NCBI GenBank assembly: GCA_905221435.1
Contig: CAJNDD010000019.1
Coordinates: forward strand, 1-33,737
Direction of reading: 5' to 3'
From: a bacterium
GTDB lineage: Bacteria > Bacillota > Bacilli > Lactobacillales > Streptococcaceae
DNA: 33,737 bases
Shown: piece after piece, positions 7,512 through 15,404 of the stretch
Position numbering within the stretch: the first letter of the stretch is position 1
How the letters are laid out: every line of letters begins with the position of its first letter
The notes under the pieces: model-generated
What the model was told of the DNA's origin: nothing
The model's database searches: none
The model's input: the letters and a program-made list of their open reading frames with translations, nothing else
Translations under genes and position numbers: made by a program

Positions 7512-8220
7512 TATTTTAACCCTCTTTCCTGAGATGTTTTCTCCACTAGAGCACTCGATTGTTGGAAAGGCTCGAGAAAAAGGGCTCTTGGATATCCAGT
7601 ATCATAATTTTCGAGAATATGCTGAAAAAGCCCGCCATGTCGACGATGAGCCTTACGGAGGCGGTCAGGGGATGTTGCTCCGAACTCAACCCATTTTTGA
7701 TGCCTTTGATGCCATTGAGAAGAAAAATCCCCGTGTCATACTTCTTGATCCTGCTGGGAAACAGTTCGATCAGGCTTATGCTGAAGATTTGGCTCAGGAA
7801 GAGGAACTGATCTTTATCTGTGGTCACTACGAAGGGTATGACGAGCGCATCAAGACCTTAGTAACGGATGAGATTTCCCTAGGAGACTATGTCTTGACTG
7901 GTGGTGAATTGGCGGCTATGACTATGATCGATGCGACTGTTCGCTTGATTCCAGAAGTGATTGGCAAGGAGTCTAGTCACCAGGATGATAGTTTTTCTTC
8001 AGGACTTCTCGAATATCCCCAATACACACGTCCTTATGACTATCGAGGCATGGTGGTTCCAGATGTGCTTATGAGTGGGCACCATGAGAAGATTCGTCAG
8101 TGGCGACTTTATGAGAGTTTAAAGAAAACCTATGAGCGCAGACCAGATTTGCTAGAAAACTATCAACTAACAGCAGAAGAAGAAAAAATGCTGGCTGAAA
8201 TCAGAGAAAACAAAGAATAA
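7501..8220 (+). CDS. trmD: tRNA (guanine-N1-)-methyltransferase TrmD
   Basis: This SPOUT-fold enzyme methylates G37 of tRNAs with S-adenosylmethionine, preventing frameshifts. Conserved segments are [13 protein letters not shown] at the N-terminus, the knot motif [13 protein letters not shown] and [16 protein letters not shown]. Two ATGs lie side by side at 7498 and 7501; the second gives the usual [10 protein letters not shown] opening. The start is inside the 3' end of rimM, and length is normal at 239 residues. A stand-alone ATP-cone gene follows after 11 nt. Confidence 0.96.
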   Translation: MKIDILTLFPEMFSPLEHSIVGKAREKGLLDIQYHNFREYAEKARHVDDEPYGGGQGMLLRTQPIFDAFDAIEKKNPRVILLDPAGKQFDQAYAEDLAQEEELIFICGHYEGYDERIKTLVTDEISLGDYVLTGGELAAMTMIDATVRLIPEVIGKESSHQDDSFSSGLLEYPQYTRPYDYRGMVVPDVLMSGHHEKIRQWRLYESLKKTYERRPDLLENYQLTAEEEKMLAEIRENKE

Positions 8221-8231
8221 AGGAGAACCTT

Positions 8232-8570
8232 ATGCAAGTAATCAAACGTAACGGAGAAGTTGCAGACTTTGATCCAGATAAAATTTACCAAGCTGTCCTA
8301 AAAGCAGCACAGACAGTTTATGTTTTGACAGATGATTTACGTCAAAACCTAGCTCAAGTCACTAAAAAAGTAGTCTTGGACTTGGAGGAAGCAAAAGTGG
8401 AACGTGCGACCATTAGCATGATTCAATCAATGGTTGAAAATCGTTTGTTGGGGGCAGGATATATCACCATCGCAGAACATTACATTTCTTACCGCTTACA
8501 ACGCGATTTGGAGAGAAGTGGTTACGGAGACCATATCGCAGTTCACCTGCATTTTGAACAAATTCGTTAA
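8232..8570 (+). CDS. Stand-alone ATP-cone domain protein
   Basis: The 112-residue protein opens with VIKRNGEVADFDPDKIYQAVLKAAQTV, the start of an ATP-cone as found in anaerobic ribonucleotide reductase NrdD and in the regulator NrdR, and ends in the expected ISYRLQRDLER helix. The catalytic domain of NrdD and the zinc ribbon of NrdR are both absent. ATP-cones sense ATP/dATP, so a regulatory or nucleotide-sensing role is possible but unproven. The gene follows trmD closely and ends at a bidirectional terminator. Confidence 0.8.
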   Translation: MQVIKRNGEVADFDPDKIYQAVLKAAQTVYVLTDDLRQNLAQVTKKVVLDLEEAKVERATISMIQSMVENRLLGAGYITIAEHYISYRLQRDLERSGYGDHIAVHLHFEQIR

Positions 8571-8607
8571 GAAAAAGAGTGGGATGAAAAGCATCTCACT
8601 CTTTCTT
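8571..8607. terminator. Bidirectional terminator between convergent genes
   Basis: GAAAAAGAGTGGGATG pairs with CATCTCACTCTTTCTT with one wobble. The left arm follows the ATP-cone stop. The right arm contains the stop codon of the minus-strand gene ending at 8596. Confidence 0.8.
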
Positions 8608-8916
8608 AAATCTATTTTTCTGAGCTCTCTGGACAGTAGATGGGACAAAGCGTAGCCTTTTGATGTCAGCGATTCGGATGATACGTGTTACATTTTTTGT
8701 AAAATTTTTGACAACAATCTGTTGACGACTGGTATCATATTTGACGATATCACCAGTGAAGCTTGTTTCAGCTAGTATGACATGAACAGCAGTTTTTTTC
8801 TGGATGGCTTGTTCAATTGTAGCAATGAGGGAGTCGTTTTCAGAATAATCTCGTTCATCATGTCCACTGAGAAAGTCTTGTATCTTATCTAAGACATGCT
8901 TGAATGTATATCTCAT
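8596..8916 (-). CDS. Conserved hypothetical protein
   Basis: The 106-residue protein is soluble. It has an N-terminal helical part (to about residue 45) and a beta-rich part, VHVILAETSFTGDIVKYDTSRQQIVVKNFTKNVTRIIRIADIKRLRFVP, whose alternating pattern and closing I..I..LRF resemble small Sm/YolD-like barrels; that likeness is weak. The end is basic (QRAQKNRFKKE). GAGGGGAG precedes the start, and a sigma-A promoter is present. I do not recognise a function. Its stop codon falls within the terminator stem. Confidence 0.7.
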   Translation of the reverse strand: MRYTFKHVLDKIQDFLSGHDERDYSENDSLIATIEQAIQKKTAVHVILAETSFTGDIVKYDTSRQQIVVKNFTKNVTRIIRIADIKRLRFVPSTVQRAQKNRFKKE

Positions 8917-8942
8917 AGGCTTCTCCCCTCTTATATAACTAT

Positions 8943-8971
8943 ATTATATAAAATTTTCCTAAAATCTACAA
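8943..8971 (-). promoter_or_regulatory. Promoter of the minus-strand hypothetical gene
   Basis: On the minus strand TTGTAG (8971-8966) and TATAAT (8948-8943) are 17 nt apart, about 30 nt before the start codon. Confidence 0.6.
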
Positions 8972-9018
8972 GATTTTACGAATAGACTATAGAAAGCATA
9001 TCACATAAAGGAGTTAAA

Positions 9019-9237
9019 ATGGCAGAATTTACATTTGAAATCGAAGAACACTTACTGACCTTGTCTGAAAATGAAAAAGGATGGACAAAAGAACTAAATC
9101 GAGTCAGCTTTAATGGCGCACCAGCAAAGTTTGATATTCGAACTTGGAGTCCTGACCATACCAAAATGGGCAAAGGAATCACGCTTTCCAATGAAGAATT
9201 TCAGGTAATGGTAGATGCCTTTAAAGGAAACCAATAA
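9019..9237 (+). CDS. YdbC/PC4-family ssDNA-binding protein
   Basis: The 72-residue protein resembles the bacterial YdbC branch of the PC4 (transcriptional coactivator p15) family: an antiparallel sheet segment, then KFDIRTWSPDHTKMGKGITLSNEEFQVMVDAF, where the pattern from DIR.W to KGI.L..EE is the family signature. Bacterial members bind single-stranded DNA as dimers. The ATG follows AAGGAG. The gene is diverged from the minus-strand gene at 8916 and ends at a strong terminator shared with bioY. Confidence 0.85.
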   Translation: MAEFTFEIEEHLLTLSENEKGWTKELNRVSFNGAPAKFDIRTWSPDHTKMGKGITLSNEEFQVMVDAFKGNQ

Positions 9238-9270
9238 AAGGATATTGAGTTTTTGACTCAGTATCCTTTT
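9236..9270. terminator. Bidirectional terminator between ydbC-like gene and bioY
   Basis: AAAAGGATATTGAGT pairs with ACTCAGTATCCTTTT over a 5-nt loop, with T-runs on both strands. The left arm overlaps the stop codon of the PC4-like gene. Confidence 0.85.
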
Positions 9271-9274
9271 TGGG

Positions 9275-9811
9275 TTAAATTGAGAAGTATGCTTGTCCCC
9301 TAAGTCGTTGTAATAGTGGACGACCAATGAAACTAATCGCAATAATCTTACCAAGATCAGGAAGGATAAAGGGAAGGACACCGACAGCGAGTGCTTTGTC
9401 AAGTGGCATACCAGCTAGGAAGTGGAGACTGAGAATACCTCCGACAAAGACGAGGGAATCACCCAAGAGGTTGGCTAGGAAAATGCGAATATAGCCACTA
9501 TTTTGATGGATGAGATAAGATGTAAGCCCCGCATAGACAAGGTCGAACCAAAGATAGCCTGAACTTGGACCGACTAAAACGTGAAACCCAGCTCCTCCCC
9601 CTGCAAAGACAGGTAAACTAATGGCACCCAGCAGGAGGTAGAGAGCTACGGAAAGGACAGCTTCTCTAGGTCTAAAAACAGTAGCAATCAGACCGATCGC
9701 AAAGTTTTGCAGAGTGAAAGGAACAGGACCGATAGGGAGACTGATTTGTGCCAATACGGCGATGAGAGCAGCACCGATAGCAGGGATAGCATAGATATGA
9801 GCTTTTTTCAA
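9275..9811 (-). CDS. bioY: Biotin transporter substrate-binding subunit BioY
   Basis: BioY is the membrane S-component that captures biotin for ECF-type uptake. The 178-residue protein has about six hydrophobic segments, the family core PIGPVPFTLQNFA near the start and FHVLVGPSSGYLWFD in the middle. No ECF ATPase or T-component is nearby, so it would use the shared ECF module encoded elsewhere. The start is TTG at 9811, preceded by AGAGGTTAA; no in-frame ATG gives a better full-length start. An A/T-rich inverted repeat lies upstream. Confidence 0.93.
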   Translation of the reverse strand: MKKAHIYAIPAIGAALIAVLAQISLPIGPVPFTLQNFAIGLIATVFRPREAVLSVALYLLLGAISLPVFAGGGAGFHVLVGPSSGYLWFDLVYAGLTSYLIHQNSGYIRIFLANLLGDSLVFVGGILSLHFLAGMPLDKALAVGVLPFILPDLGKIIAISFIGRPLLQRLRGQAYFSI

Positions 9812-9836
9812 AACTGTTAACCTCTTTTTAAAATTA

Positions 9837-9853
9837 TAGTAACTATTATACTA
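9837..9853 (-). promoter_or_regulatory. Inverted repeat over the bioY promoter region
   Basis: TAGTA and TACTA are separated by 7 nt and overlap TATAAT-like sequence on the minus strand, about 30-40 nt before the bioY start. It could be an operator, but it does not match the BirA consensus I recall (GTTAAC half-sites), although one GTTAAC lies at 9816-9821. Confidence 0.3.
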
Positions 9854-9923
9854 ATTCAGGAAGAAAAGTCAACCTGTTTTTAAATTAAGGATAACATTTT
9901 TTGTAACAGCCGATTTTGCAAGT

Positions 9924-9950
9924 AAAAAGAGACCTCAAGAGGTCTCTTGC
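9924..9950 (-). terminator. Terminator of gor
   Basis: AAGAGACCTC and GAGGTCTCTT pair perfectly over a 2-nt loop. On the minus strand the stem is followed by TTTTT. Confidence 0.85.
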
Positions 9951-9955
9951 GATAA

Positions 9956-11302
9956 TTAGCGCATGGTTACAAATTCTTCTGAAGCGGTTGGGTGGATAGC
10001 TACTGTAGCATCAAAGTCTGCCTTGGTTGCTCCCATCTTGATAGCAACAGCGAATCCTTGAATCATCTCATCTACTCCGTAACCAAGTCCGTGAAGACCA
10101 ACAACTTTTTCGTCAGCACCGGCGGTGATGAGTTTGAAGCGAGACTCTTGACGATGGCTTGTAACGGCAGAGTACATGGATGCAAAGCTTGACTTGTAGA
10201 CTTTGATGTTATCTTGGCCGTATTCTTTGATAGCTTGATCCTCGGTCAAACCGACGGTTCCGATTGCTGGGTGGGAGAAGACAACAGTAGGGATAGTCGT
10301 GTAGTCCATCTTGGCATTTGTTTTCCCGTTGAAGAGGCGTTCAGATAGGGTACGTCCTGCCTTGATGGCTACTGGGGTCAGTTCTTTCTCACCAGTAACA
10401 TCTCCAAGAGCATAGATGCCATCTACAACTGTATTTTGGTATTCATCTACTTGGATAAATCCACGTTGGTTGAGTGTGACGCCAGCCTTTTCTAACTCCA
10501 GACCGTCTACATTTGGACGGCGACCGGTAGCCCAGATAACTTGGCTTGCAGTGTGACTAGAACCGTCTTCAAAATGAATCGTTATGCCTTGCTCAGTTTC
10601 TTCGAGCTTGACTGGTACCTTATGCGTGTGCAAAGGTAGACCTGTTTTTTCCATTTCATTGACAAGACCTTCAACGATGTAGCTGTCAAAACCACGTAAG
10701 GGACGATCGCGACGGACAAACAAATCAGTTTTTACTCCTAGTGCGTGGAGAACACCTGCTAATTCAACGGCGATATAACCAGCTCCAAGAATCGCAACGG
10801 ATTCAGGAAGTTGCTCCCAAGCAAAGACATCGTCTGAGCTGCCACCGAGTTCAGCTCCAGGGATAGTTGGGATGCTTGGACGAGCGCCAGTCGCAATCAC
10901 GATATGCTTGGCACGAATCAATTCACCATTAACGCTGACTGTGTGGGAATCAACGAAATGAGCACGACCTTCAATCAAATCAACCCCATTGCGCTTGAAA
11001 CTTCCATCATAAGACGAGCGGGCACGATCGATGTAGGCTTCACGATTTTGACGAAGTTTTGCGAAATCAAATTGAACATCTGAACTTGTAAAACCATAGT
11101 CAGGGCCGTAGTGGTGAAAGCTTTCAGCGATTTGCGCTCCATACCACATGATTTTCTTAGGAACACAGCCGACATTGACGCAGGTTCCACCTAATTTTTT
11201 CTCCTCGATAACAGCTGCTTTAGCACCGTATTCGCCAGCGCGGTTCATAGTGGCAATGCCGCCACTTCCCCCACCGATGGCGATGATATCATATTCTCTC
11301 AT
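9956..11302 (-). CDS. gor: Glutathione reductase
   Basis: This FAD/NADPH disulfide oxidoreductase reduces glutathione disulfide. The 448-residue protein has the FAD-binding GGGSGG (10-15), the redox pair GGTCVNVGC (C41 and C46), the NADPH-binding [11 protein letters not shown], a second FAD motif YALGDVTG, and the interface HPTASEE with the catalytic His near the end. Length and order are normal. AAGGAG precedes the start. Mitis-group streptococci import rather than make glutathione, and Gor then supports oxidative and metal stress resistance. It stands alone between bioY and an IS30 fragment. Confidence 0.96.
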   Translation of the reverse strand: MREYDIIAIGGGSGGIATMNRAGEYGAKAAVIEEKKLGGTCVNVGCVPKKIMWYGAQIAESFHHYGPDYGFTSSDVQFDFAKLRQNREAYIDRARSSYDGSFKRNGVDLIEGRAHFVDSHTVSVNGELIRAKHIVIATGARPSIPTIPGAELGGSSDDVFAWEQLPESVAILGAGYIAVELAGVLHALGVKTDLFVRRDRPLRGFDSYIVEGLVNEMEKTGLPLHTHKVPVKLEETEQGITIHFEDGSSHTASQVIWATGRRPNVDGLELEKAGVTLNQRGFIQVDEYQNTVVDGIYALGDVTGEKELTPVAIKAGRTLSERLFNGKTNAKMDYTTIPTVVFSHPAIGTVGLTEDQAIKEYGQDNIKVYKSSFASMYSAVTSHRQESRFKLITAGADEKVVGLHGLGYGVDEMIQGFAVAIKMGATKADFDATVAIHPTASEEFVTMR

Positions 11303-11411
11303 GGAAAACTCCTTATAGTTTTGATAGTCATATTCTATCGTTTTTATTTTTTGAATGCAAAAATCTGCTACGCTCTAAGTAAAAAGTAGCCTCTGCTTGT
11401 TAAATATATAA

Positions 11412-11963
11412 TTAATATTGTATTACTAGTACAATTGACACAATGGAAATGAACGTGAATGCTTCAGGACGCTGTTCAATGGATTGACCAGCAGGTTTAA
11501 AGTTGGAGCTAGCTTGTTTCTTGACAGTTTTTCCTTTTCTAGGATAAAGTAGATTCTGTTTGGTCAATCCTAATTTTCCATGATGAATCCAGTAGTAGAT
11601 GGATGAAATTCCCACTGCAACGCCCTTAGCCTTGACCATCATTTCAGGAGACAACTTTTGGTTATGATAGTGTAGGATCTTTTGTTTTAGTTCTTTTGTC
11701 AAGATTGATTTCTTCACAGAGTGCTTCCGATTGGTTTCATAAGACTGTTGAGCGTAGGCGGCAGAATAAACCTTTTTGAATCGTCCCTTTCCAATACATT
11801 GTAGGACTGTCCTACGCTTGATTTCATTGTGGATGGTCTGAGGAGCTTTTCCAAGTAGAGAGGCGATTTCTCTATTTGATTTCCCTTCATTTTTCCATCG
11901 TTCGATTAAACGACGGCTATGGATTGTCAAATGTTTAGCTTTTGTAGTATAATTGTTTTGCAT
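11412..11963 (-). pseudogene. IS30-family transposase, N-terminal fragment
   Basis: The first ~165 residues match the N-terminal part of IS30-family transposases: a helix-turn-helix (RWKNEGKSNREIASLLGKAPQTIHNEIKR) and the second DNA-binding region up to FKPAGQSIEQRPE. The family then continues with a DDE catalytic core; here the frame runs into about 16 unrelated residues (AFTFISIVSIVLVIQY) and stops. The whole catalytic half is missing, so it is inactive. It lies exactly between gor and the infC operon, where gene order appears to differ from pneumococcus. A truncated DNA-binding protein could still be made. Confidence 0.85.
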
Positions 11964-12191
11964 CTCTGTGCCTTTCTTGTGTTTGTGGTGAACAACAAGT
12001 ATAACACAGTGATGTTTTCTTATGCTTAAAACTAGATTTCATTTGACAACATCTTCAAGCCTATTATCAAATGAAATCAGGAGCTAGCTATAAGCTAGTT
12101 AAAGCATTATATTTTTAGGAAGGCTGGGTGGCTAACTTCATTATAGAACTTTCACTAGAAATAAAGTTTTTCGAAAAAATGACTTTTTATC
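11964..12191. other. Gene-free stretch between the IS30 fragment and the infC promoter
   Basis: No coding region is seen. The left part is probably the IS30 element's 5' end. Two symmetric elements follow: a perfect 12-bp inverted repeat, GATTTCATTTGA (12035-12046) and TCAAATGAAATC (12067-12078), 20 nt apart, and a smaller stem CTAGCT-ATA-AGCTAG near 12095. The 12-bp pair may be IS ends left after a deletion. Confidence 0.5.
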
Positions 12192-12220
12192 TTGACAAGG
12201 ATTAGAAAACTTGGTATCAT
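12192..12220 (+). promoter_or_regulatory. Promoter of infC-rpmI-rplT
   Basis: TTGACA (12192-12197) and TATCAT (12215-12220) are 17 nt apart. Transcription would start near 12228, leaving about 155 nt of untranslated leader. Confidence 0.7.
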
Positions 12221-12227
12221 ATAAAAG

Positions 12228-12356
12228 TTGAGAAAAGCAGAAGTGAGAGCTTCTCGCCTTGTGACATCAAGTTGCCTGGCCCTACGGATGAAAAGTTTCT
12301 AAGAAACGCTATCATAACGTGCGGGCTTGTATCATTACGAGTCCGCTCTTGTTTTT
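12228..12356 (+). promoter_or_regulatory. Attenuator leader of infC-rpmI-rplT (L20-leader-like)
   Basis: The leader has a first stem AGAAG/CTTCT (near 12240), a conserved-looking middle stretch, and an intrinsic terminator before infC: GCGGGCTTGTA (12321-12331) pairs with TACGAGTCCGC (12336-12346) through G-C and wobble pairs, followed by CTCTTGTTTTT. In Firmicutes this operon is autoregulated by L20 binding its leader and favouring termination. The position and terminator fit that scheme; identity with the known L20 leader family is inferred from context. Confidence 0.65.
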
Positions 12357-12384
12357 CTCTAATAATAAAAAAGAGGTGAAAACC

Positions 12385-12906
12385 ATAGCAAAGCAAGACT
12401 TATTCATCAATGATGAAATTCGTGTACGTGAAGTTCGCTTGATCGGTCTTGAGGGGGAACAGCTAGGCATCAAGCCACTCAGCGAAGCGCAAGCATTGGC
12501 TGATAGTGCAAATGTTGACTTAGTATTGATTCAACCCCAAGCAAAGCCACCTGTTGCTAAAATTATGGACTACGGCAAGTTCAAATTTGAGTATCAGAAA
12601 AAGCAAAAAGAACAACGTAAAAAACAAAGTGTTGTTACTGTGAAAGAAGTTCGTCTGAGTCCAACTATTGACAAGGGTGACTTTGACACAAAACTTCGCA
12701 ATGCACGCAAGTTCCTTGAAAAAGGAAATAAAGTTAAGGTATCCATTCGCTTTAAAGGGCGTATGATCACCCATAAAGAGATTGGTGCAAAAGTTTTAGC
12801 CGAGTTTGCTGAAGCAACACAAGATATTGCGATCATCGAACAACGAGCTAAGATGGATGGACGCCAAATGTTCATGCAGTTGGCGCCAGCAACTGACAAA
12901 AAATAA
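12385..12906 (+). CDS. infC: Translation initiation factor IF-3
   Basis: IF-3 binds the 30S subunit, keeps it free of 50S and checks the start codon. The product has the full two-domain sequence, from [21 protein letters not shown] through [11 protein letters not shown] and KEVRLSPTI to [18 protein letters not shown]. There is no in-frame ATG at the right place. AGAGGTGA (12372-12379) sits ideally before ATA (12385-12387), giving (M)[16 protein letters not shown] at 12376 overlaps the ribosome binding site, and TTG or GTG codons further up lie in the terminator, so these are poorer. A non-AUG start is a known feature of infC (AUU in E. coli) and is used for self-control by IF-3. Confidence 0.9.
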   Translation: MAKQDLFINDEIRVREVRLIGLEGEQLGIKPLSEAQALADSANVDLVLIQPQAKPPVAKIMDYGKFKFEYQKKQKEQRKKQSVVTVKEVRLSPTIDKGDFDTKLRNARKFLEKGNKVKVSIRFKGRMITHKEIGAKVLAEFAEATQDIAIIEQRAKMDGRQMFMQLAPATDKK

Positions 12907-12938
12907 TTGTCAGAAAGTTAAATAAAGGAGAAAAAATC

Positions 12939-13139
12939 ATGCCAAAACAAAAAACACACCGCGCATCAGCTAAACGTTTCAAACGTACAGGTTCTGGTGG
13001 ACTTAAACGTTTCCGTGCTTACACTTCTCACCGTTTCCACGGAAAAACTAAAAAACAACGTCGTCATCTTCGTAAAGCATCTATGGTGCATTCAGGAGAT
13101 TTCAAACGTATCAAAGCAATGCTTACTCGCTTGAAATAA
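12939..13139 (+). CDS. rpmI: 50S ribosomal protein L35
   Basis: The 66-residue basic protein matches L35 ([31 protein letters not shown].. [17 protein letters not shown]). It lies 32 nt after infC and before rplT in the conserved operon, with AAAGGAG before the start. L35 is a late-assembling part of the 50S subunit. Confidence 0.98.
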   Translation: MPKQKTHRASAKRFKRTGSGGLKRFRAYTSHRFHGKTKKQRRHLRKASMVHSGDFKRIKAMLTRLK

Positions 13140-13190
13140 TAGCCTAACAGTAAGTAAACAATTCTAGGAAATATTTGGAGGAAATAAAAC

Positions 13191-13550
13191 ATGGCACGTG
13201 TTAAAGGTGGCGTTGTATCACGCAAACGTCGTAAACGTATTCTTAAATTAGCAAAAGGTTACTATGGAGCTAAACACATCTTGTTCCGTACTGCAAAAGA
13301 ACAAGTAATGAACTCTTACTACTATGCATACCGTGACCGTCGTCAGAAAAAACGTGACTTCCGTAAATTGTGGATCACTCGTATCAATGCGGCAGCTCGT
13401 TTGAACGGACTTTCATACTCACAATTGATGCATGGCTTGAAATTGGCTGAAATCGAAGTTAACCGTAAAATGCTTGCTGACTTGGCTGTTAACGATGCAG
13501 CAGCTTTCACAGCTCTTGCAGATGCAGCTAAAGCAAAACTTGGTAAATAA
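13191..13550 (+). CDS. rplT: 50S ribosomal protein L20
   Basis: The 119-residue protein is L20: [26 protein letters not shown] at the start and [20 protein letters not shown] in the globular part. L20 is needed for early 50S assembly and, in Firmicutes, represses its own operon through the infC leader. It is the last gene before a long-stem terminator at 13560-13615. Confidence 0.98.
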
Positions 13551-13559
13551 TGACAAACT

Positions 13560-13615
13560 GTTTCATTCTTACTCTCGTGGTTTTTACCGCAGGAGTAAGG
13601 TGAAACTTTTTTGTT
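13560..13615 (+). terminator. Terminator of the infC operon
   Basis: A long stem pairs GTTTCA and CTTACTC with GAGTAAG and TGAAAC around an inner GTGG/CCGC-type loop, followed by TTTTTTGTTTTT. Confidence 0.8.
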
Positions 13616-13674
13616 TTTCCATAAATGATTTTCTATTTTAAACAGTAAATCACAGATTTTTTCAAAGAAAATAG

Positions 13675-13700
13675 GATATTTCTTGTATAATAGGAATATC
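13675..13700 (+). promoter_or_regulatory. hscC promoter -10 element inside an inverted repeat
   Basis: TATAAT lies at 13686-13691, 36 nt before the ATG. It is flanked symmetrically by GATATTTC (13675-13682) and GGAATATC (13693-13700), which are reverse complements except for one base. This looks like an operator placed over the -10. No good -35 hexamer is visible, so a regulator may be needed. The regulator is unknown. Confidence 0.5.
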
Positions 13701-13726
13701 TAAAAAAGATTTGGAGTTTGAAGAAG

Positions 13727-15391
13727 ATGATAGTAGGTATTGATTTAGGAACGACTAATTCATTAGTAGGGGTATACCAAGATGGCCATGTCAAGCTGAT
13801 TCCCAATGCTTTTGGTGAGTATTTGACTCCTTCTGTTGTGGCTTTAGATGACAATGATGAGATAATAGTTGGAAAAATTGCCAAGGAACGCTTGGTGACC
13901 CACCCAGATAAGACGGTTTCTCAGTTCAAGCGTTTTATGGGGACCAAGCATGAGTTGACGCTAGGAAATCGAGCATATAAAGCTGAAGAATTGAGCTCTT
14001 TTATCATTCGAAAGTTGGTAGACGATGCAGAGACCTATCTTGGAGAAAAGGTCGAGGAAGTGATTGTCAGTGTACCGGCCTATTTTAATGATGCTCAACG
14101 CTATGCGACCAAACTAGCAGGGAAATTTGCAGGCGTTCAGATTGATCGGATTATCAATGAACCTTCCGCAGCGGCTCTTGCTAAAAGATCTATGGTAAAC
14201 CAAGAAGATCAATCTTTTATTGTAGTCGATTTTGGTGGTGGGACTCTAGACATTTCAGTTGTGGAGTTTTTTGATAATATCGTCGAAATCGTGTCGATCG
14301 CAGGGGACAATCGTTTAGGAGGTGAAGACTTTACTGCGGCTATTGCTGAGGAATTTTTAGTCTCCAATCAATTAACCAAGGATACGATTTCCCGAGAATT
14401 TTATAGCAAAATTCTGGTACAGGCTGAAAAGACAAAGCTAGAACTCAATGAGAAAGAAGAAGTGAAGATGACAGTTCTGGACCAAGAACAGGAATACACT
14501 TTAGACTTGAGCTACCAGCGTTTTTATGAGCTTTGTCAACCGTTGCTGGCTCGTGTTAAGGCTGTTTTGGACCGTGCTTTGATGGATGCACGCTATAGCT
14601 ATGTATCATCAGATAACTTTGTTCTTGTTGGGGGGACTTCGAAACTCCGCTTGGTTCAGGACTTTTTATCCTACTGTATCAATCAAGTGGTGCAGGTTTC
14701 GGATGATCCCGATCGGATGATTGCGAGAGGTTGTGCTCTTTTAGCAGGAATAAAAGAACGGCAGGGTGAGATACGAGATTTATTACTGTCTGATATTTGT
14801 CCTTTTACACTAGGGATAGAAATTGTTGGAGACCGTTTTTCGCCGATTATTGAGCGAAATTCTACCCTCCCTGCTTCACGCATCGAGCAGTACTATACGG
14901 CTGAATTGGGACAGAGCCAAGTCAAGATAAAGGTCTATCAAGGTGAGATGATGAAGGCATCACAAAACCTGTTCCTAGGAGAATTAGAAGTTCCTGTCCC
15001 TGTGAATACTCGAATAAATGAAAGTTTCACAGTTCGGTTTACCTATGATTTAAATGGAATTTTGGATGTCGAAGTGAAAATTGATTCCACACAGGAAGTC
15101 TTTAGTCATGTTATTCTCCAAGATAGTGTTACTCTGACAGAAAAGGAAATCAAGGCTAAGCAAGCAGGGTTGACTCGCTATAAGATCAATGCTCAAGAAA
15201 CAGAGGTTTATCGTTTCTTGATTGAAAAAGCGAATCGTGTGTACAGTATGCTCTTGGGGAGAAGAAGAGATGAGTTGATGGCAGAAACTAGACGCTTTGA
15301 AGAAGAAGTCAAACAAGCATCTATGTATCATTTGCCAAAACTTTATCAATCATTTTCTAACTATCTAGATTTCCTAGAGCGAGGACTATAA
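13727..15391 (+). CDS. HscC-type Hsp70 chaperone
   Basis: The 554-residue protein is a short Hsp70. The ATPase domain shows GIDLGTTNS (4-12), FKRFMG, VPAYFND (116-122), NEPSAAA (144-150), DFGGGTLD (168-175) and GDNRLGGEDF (193-202), then LVGGTSKL. After the CPFTLGIEI linker-like segment, the substrate domain is brief compared with DnaK (about 610 residues), and length matches E. coli HscC (about 556). The ATG at 13727 is preferred over TTG at 13718 because GGAG (13713-13716) fits only the former. The gene is followed after 13 nt by a J-domain protein, its probable co-chaperone, as HscC is paired with DjlB/DjlC in Proteobacteria. The clients are unknown. It is not the DnaK of the main heat-shock operon. 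Confidence 0.85.
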   Translation: MIVGIDLGTTNSLVGVYQDGHVKLIPNAFGEYLTPSVVALDDNDEIIVGKIAKERLVTHPDKTVSQFKRFMGTKHELTLGNRAYKAEELSSFIIRKLVDDAETYLGEKVEEVIVSVPAYFNDAQRYATKLAGKFAGVQIDRIINEPSAAALAKRSMVNQEDQSFIVVDFGGGTLDISVVEFFDNIVEIVSIAGDNRLGGEDFTAAIAEEFLVSNQLTKDTISREFYSKILVQAEKTKLELNEKEEVKMTVLDQEQEYTLDLSYQRFYELCQPLLARVKAVLDRALMDARYSYVSSDNFVLVGGTSKLRLVQDFLSYCINQVVQVSDDPDRMIARGCALLAGIKERQGEIRDLLLSDICPFTLGIEIVGDRFSPIIERNSTLPASRIEQYYTAELGQSQVKIKVYQGEMMKASQNLFLGELEVPVPVNTRINESFTVRFTYDLNGILDVEVKIDSTQEVFSHVILQDSVTLTEKEIKAKQAGLTRYKINAQETEVYRFLIEKANRVYSMLLGRRRDELMAETRRFEEEVKQASMYHLPKLYQSFSNYLDFLERGL

Positions 15392-15404
15392 AAGAGGAGA
15401 CCTT

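Noticed and set aside
12319..12384. N-terminal extension of IF-3 to 185-195 residues
   Set aside because: The extension is encoded by the terminator stem and T-run of the leader and lacks a ribosome binding site.
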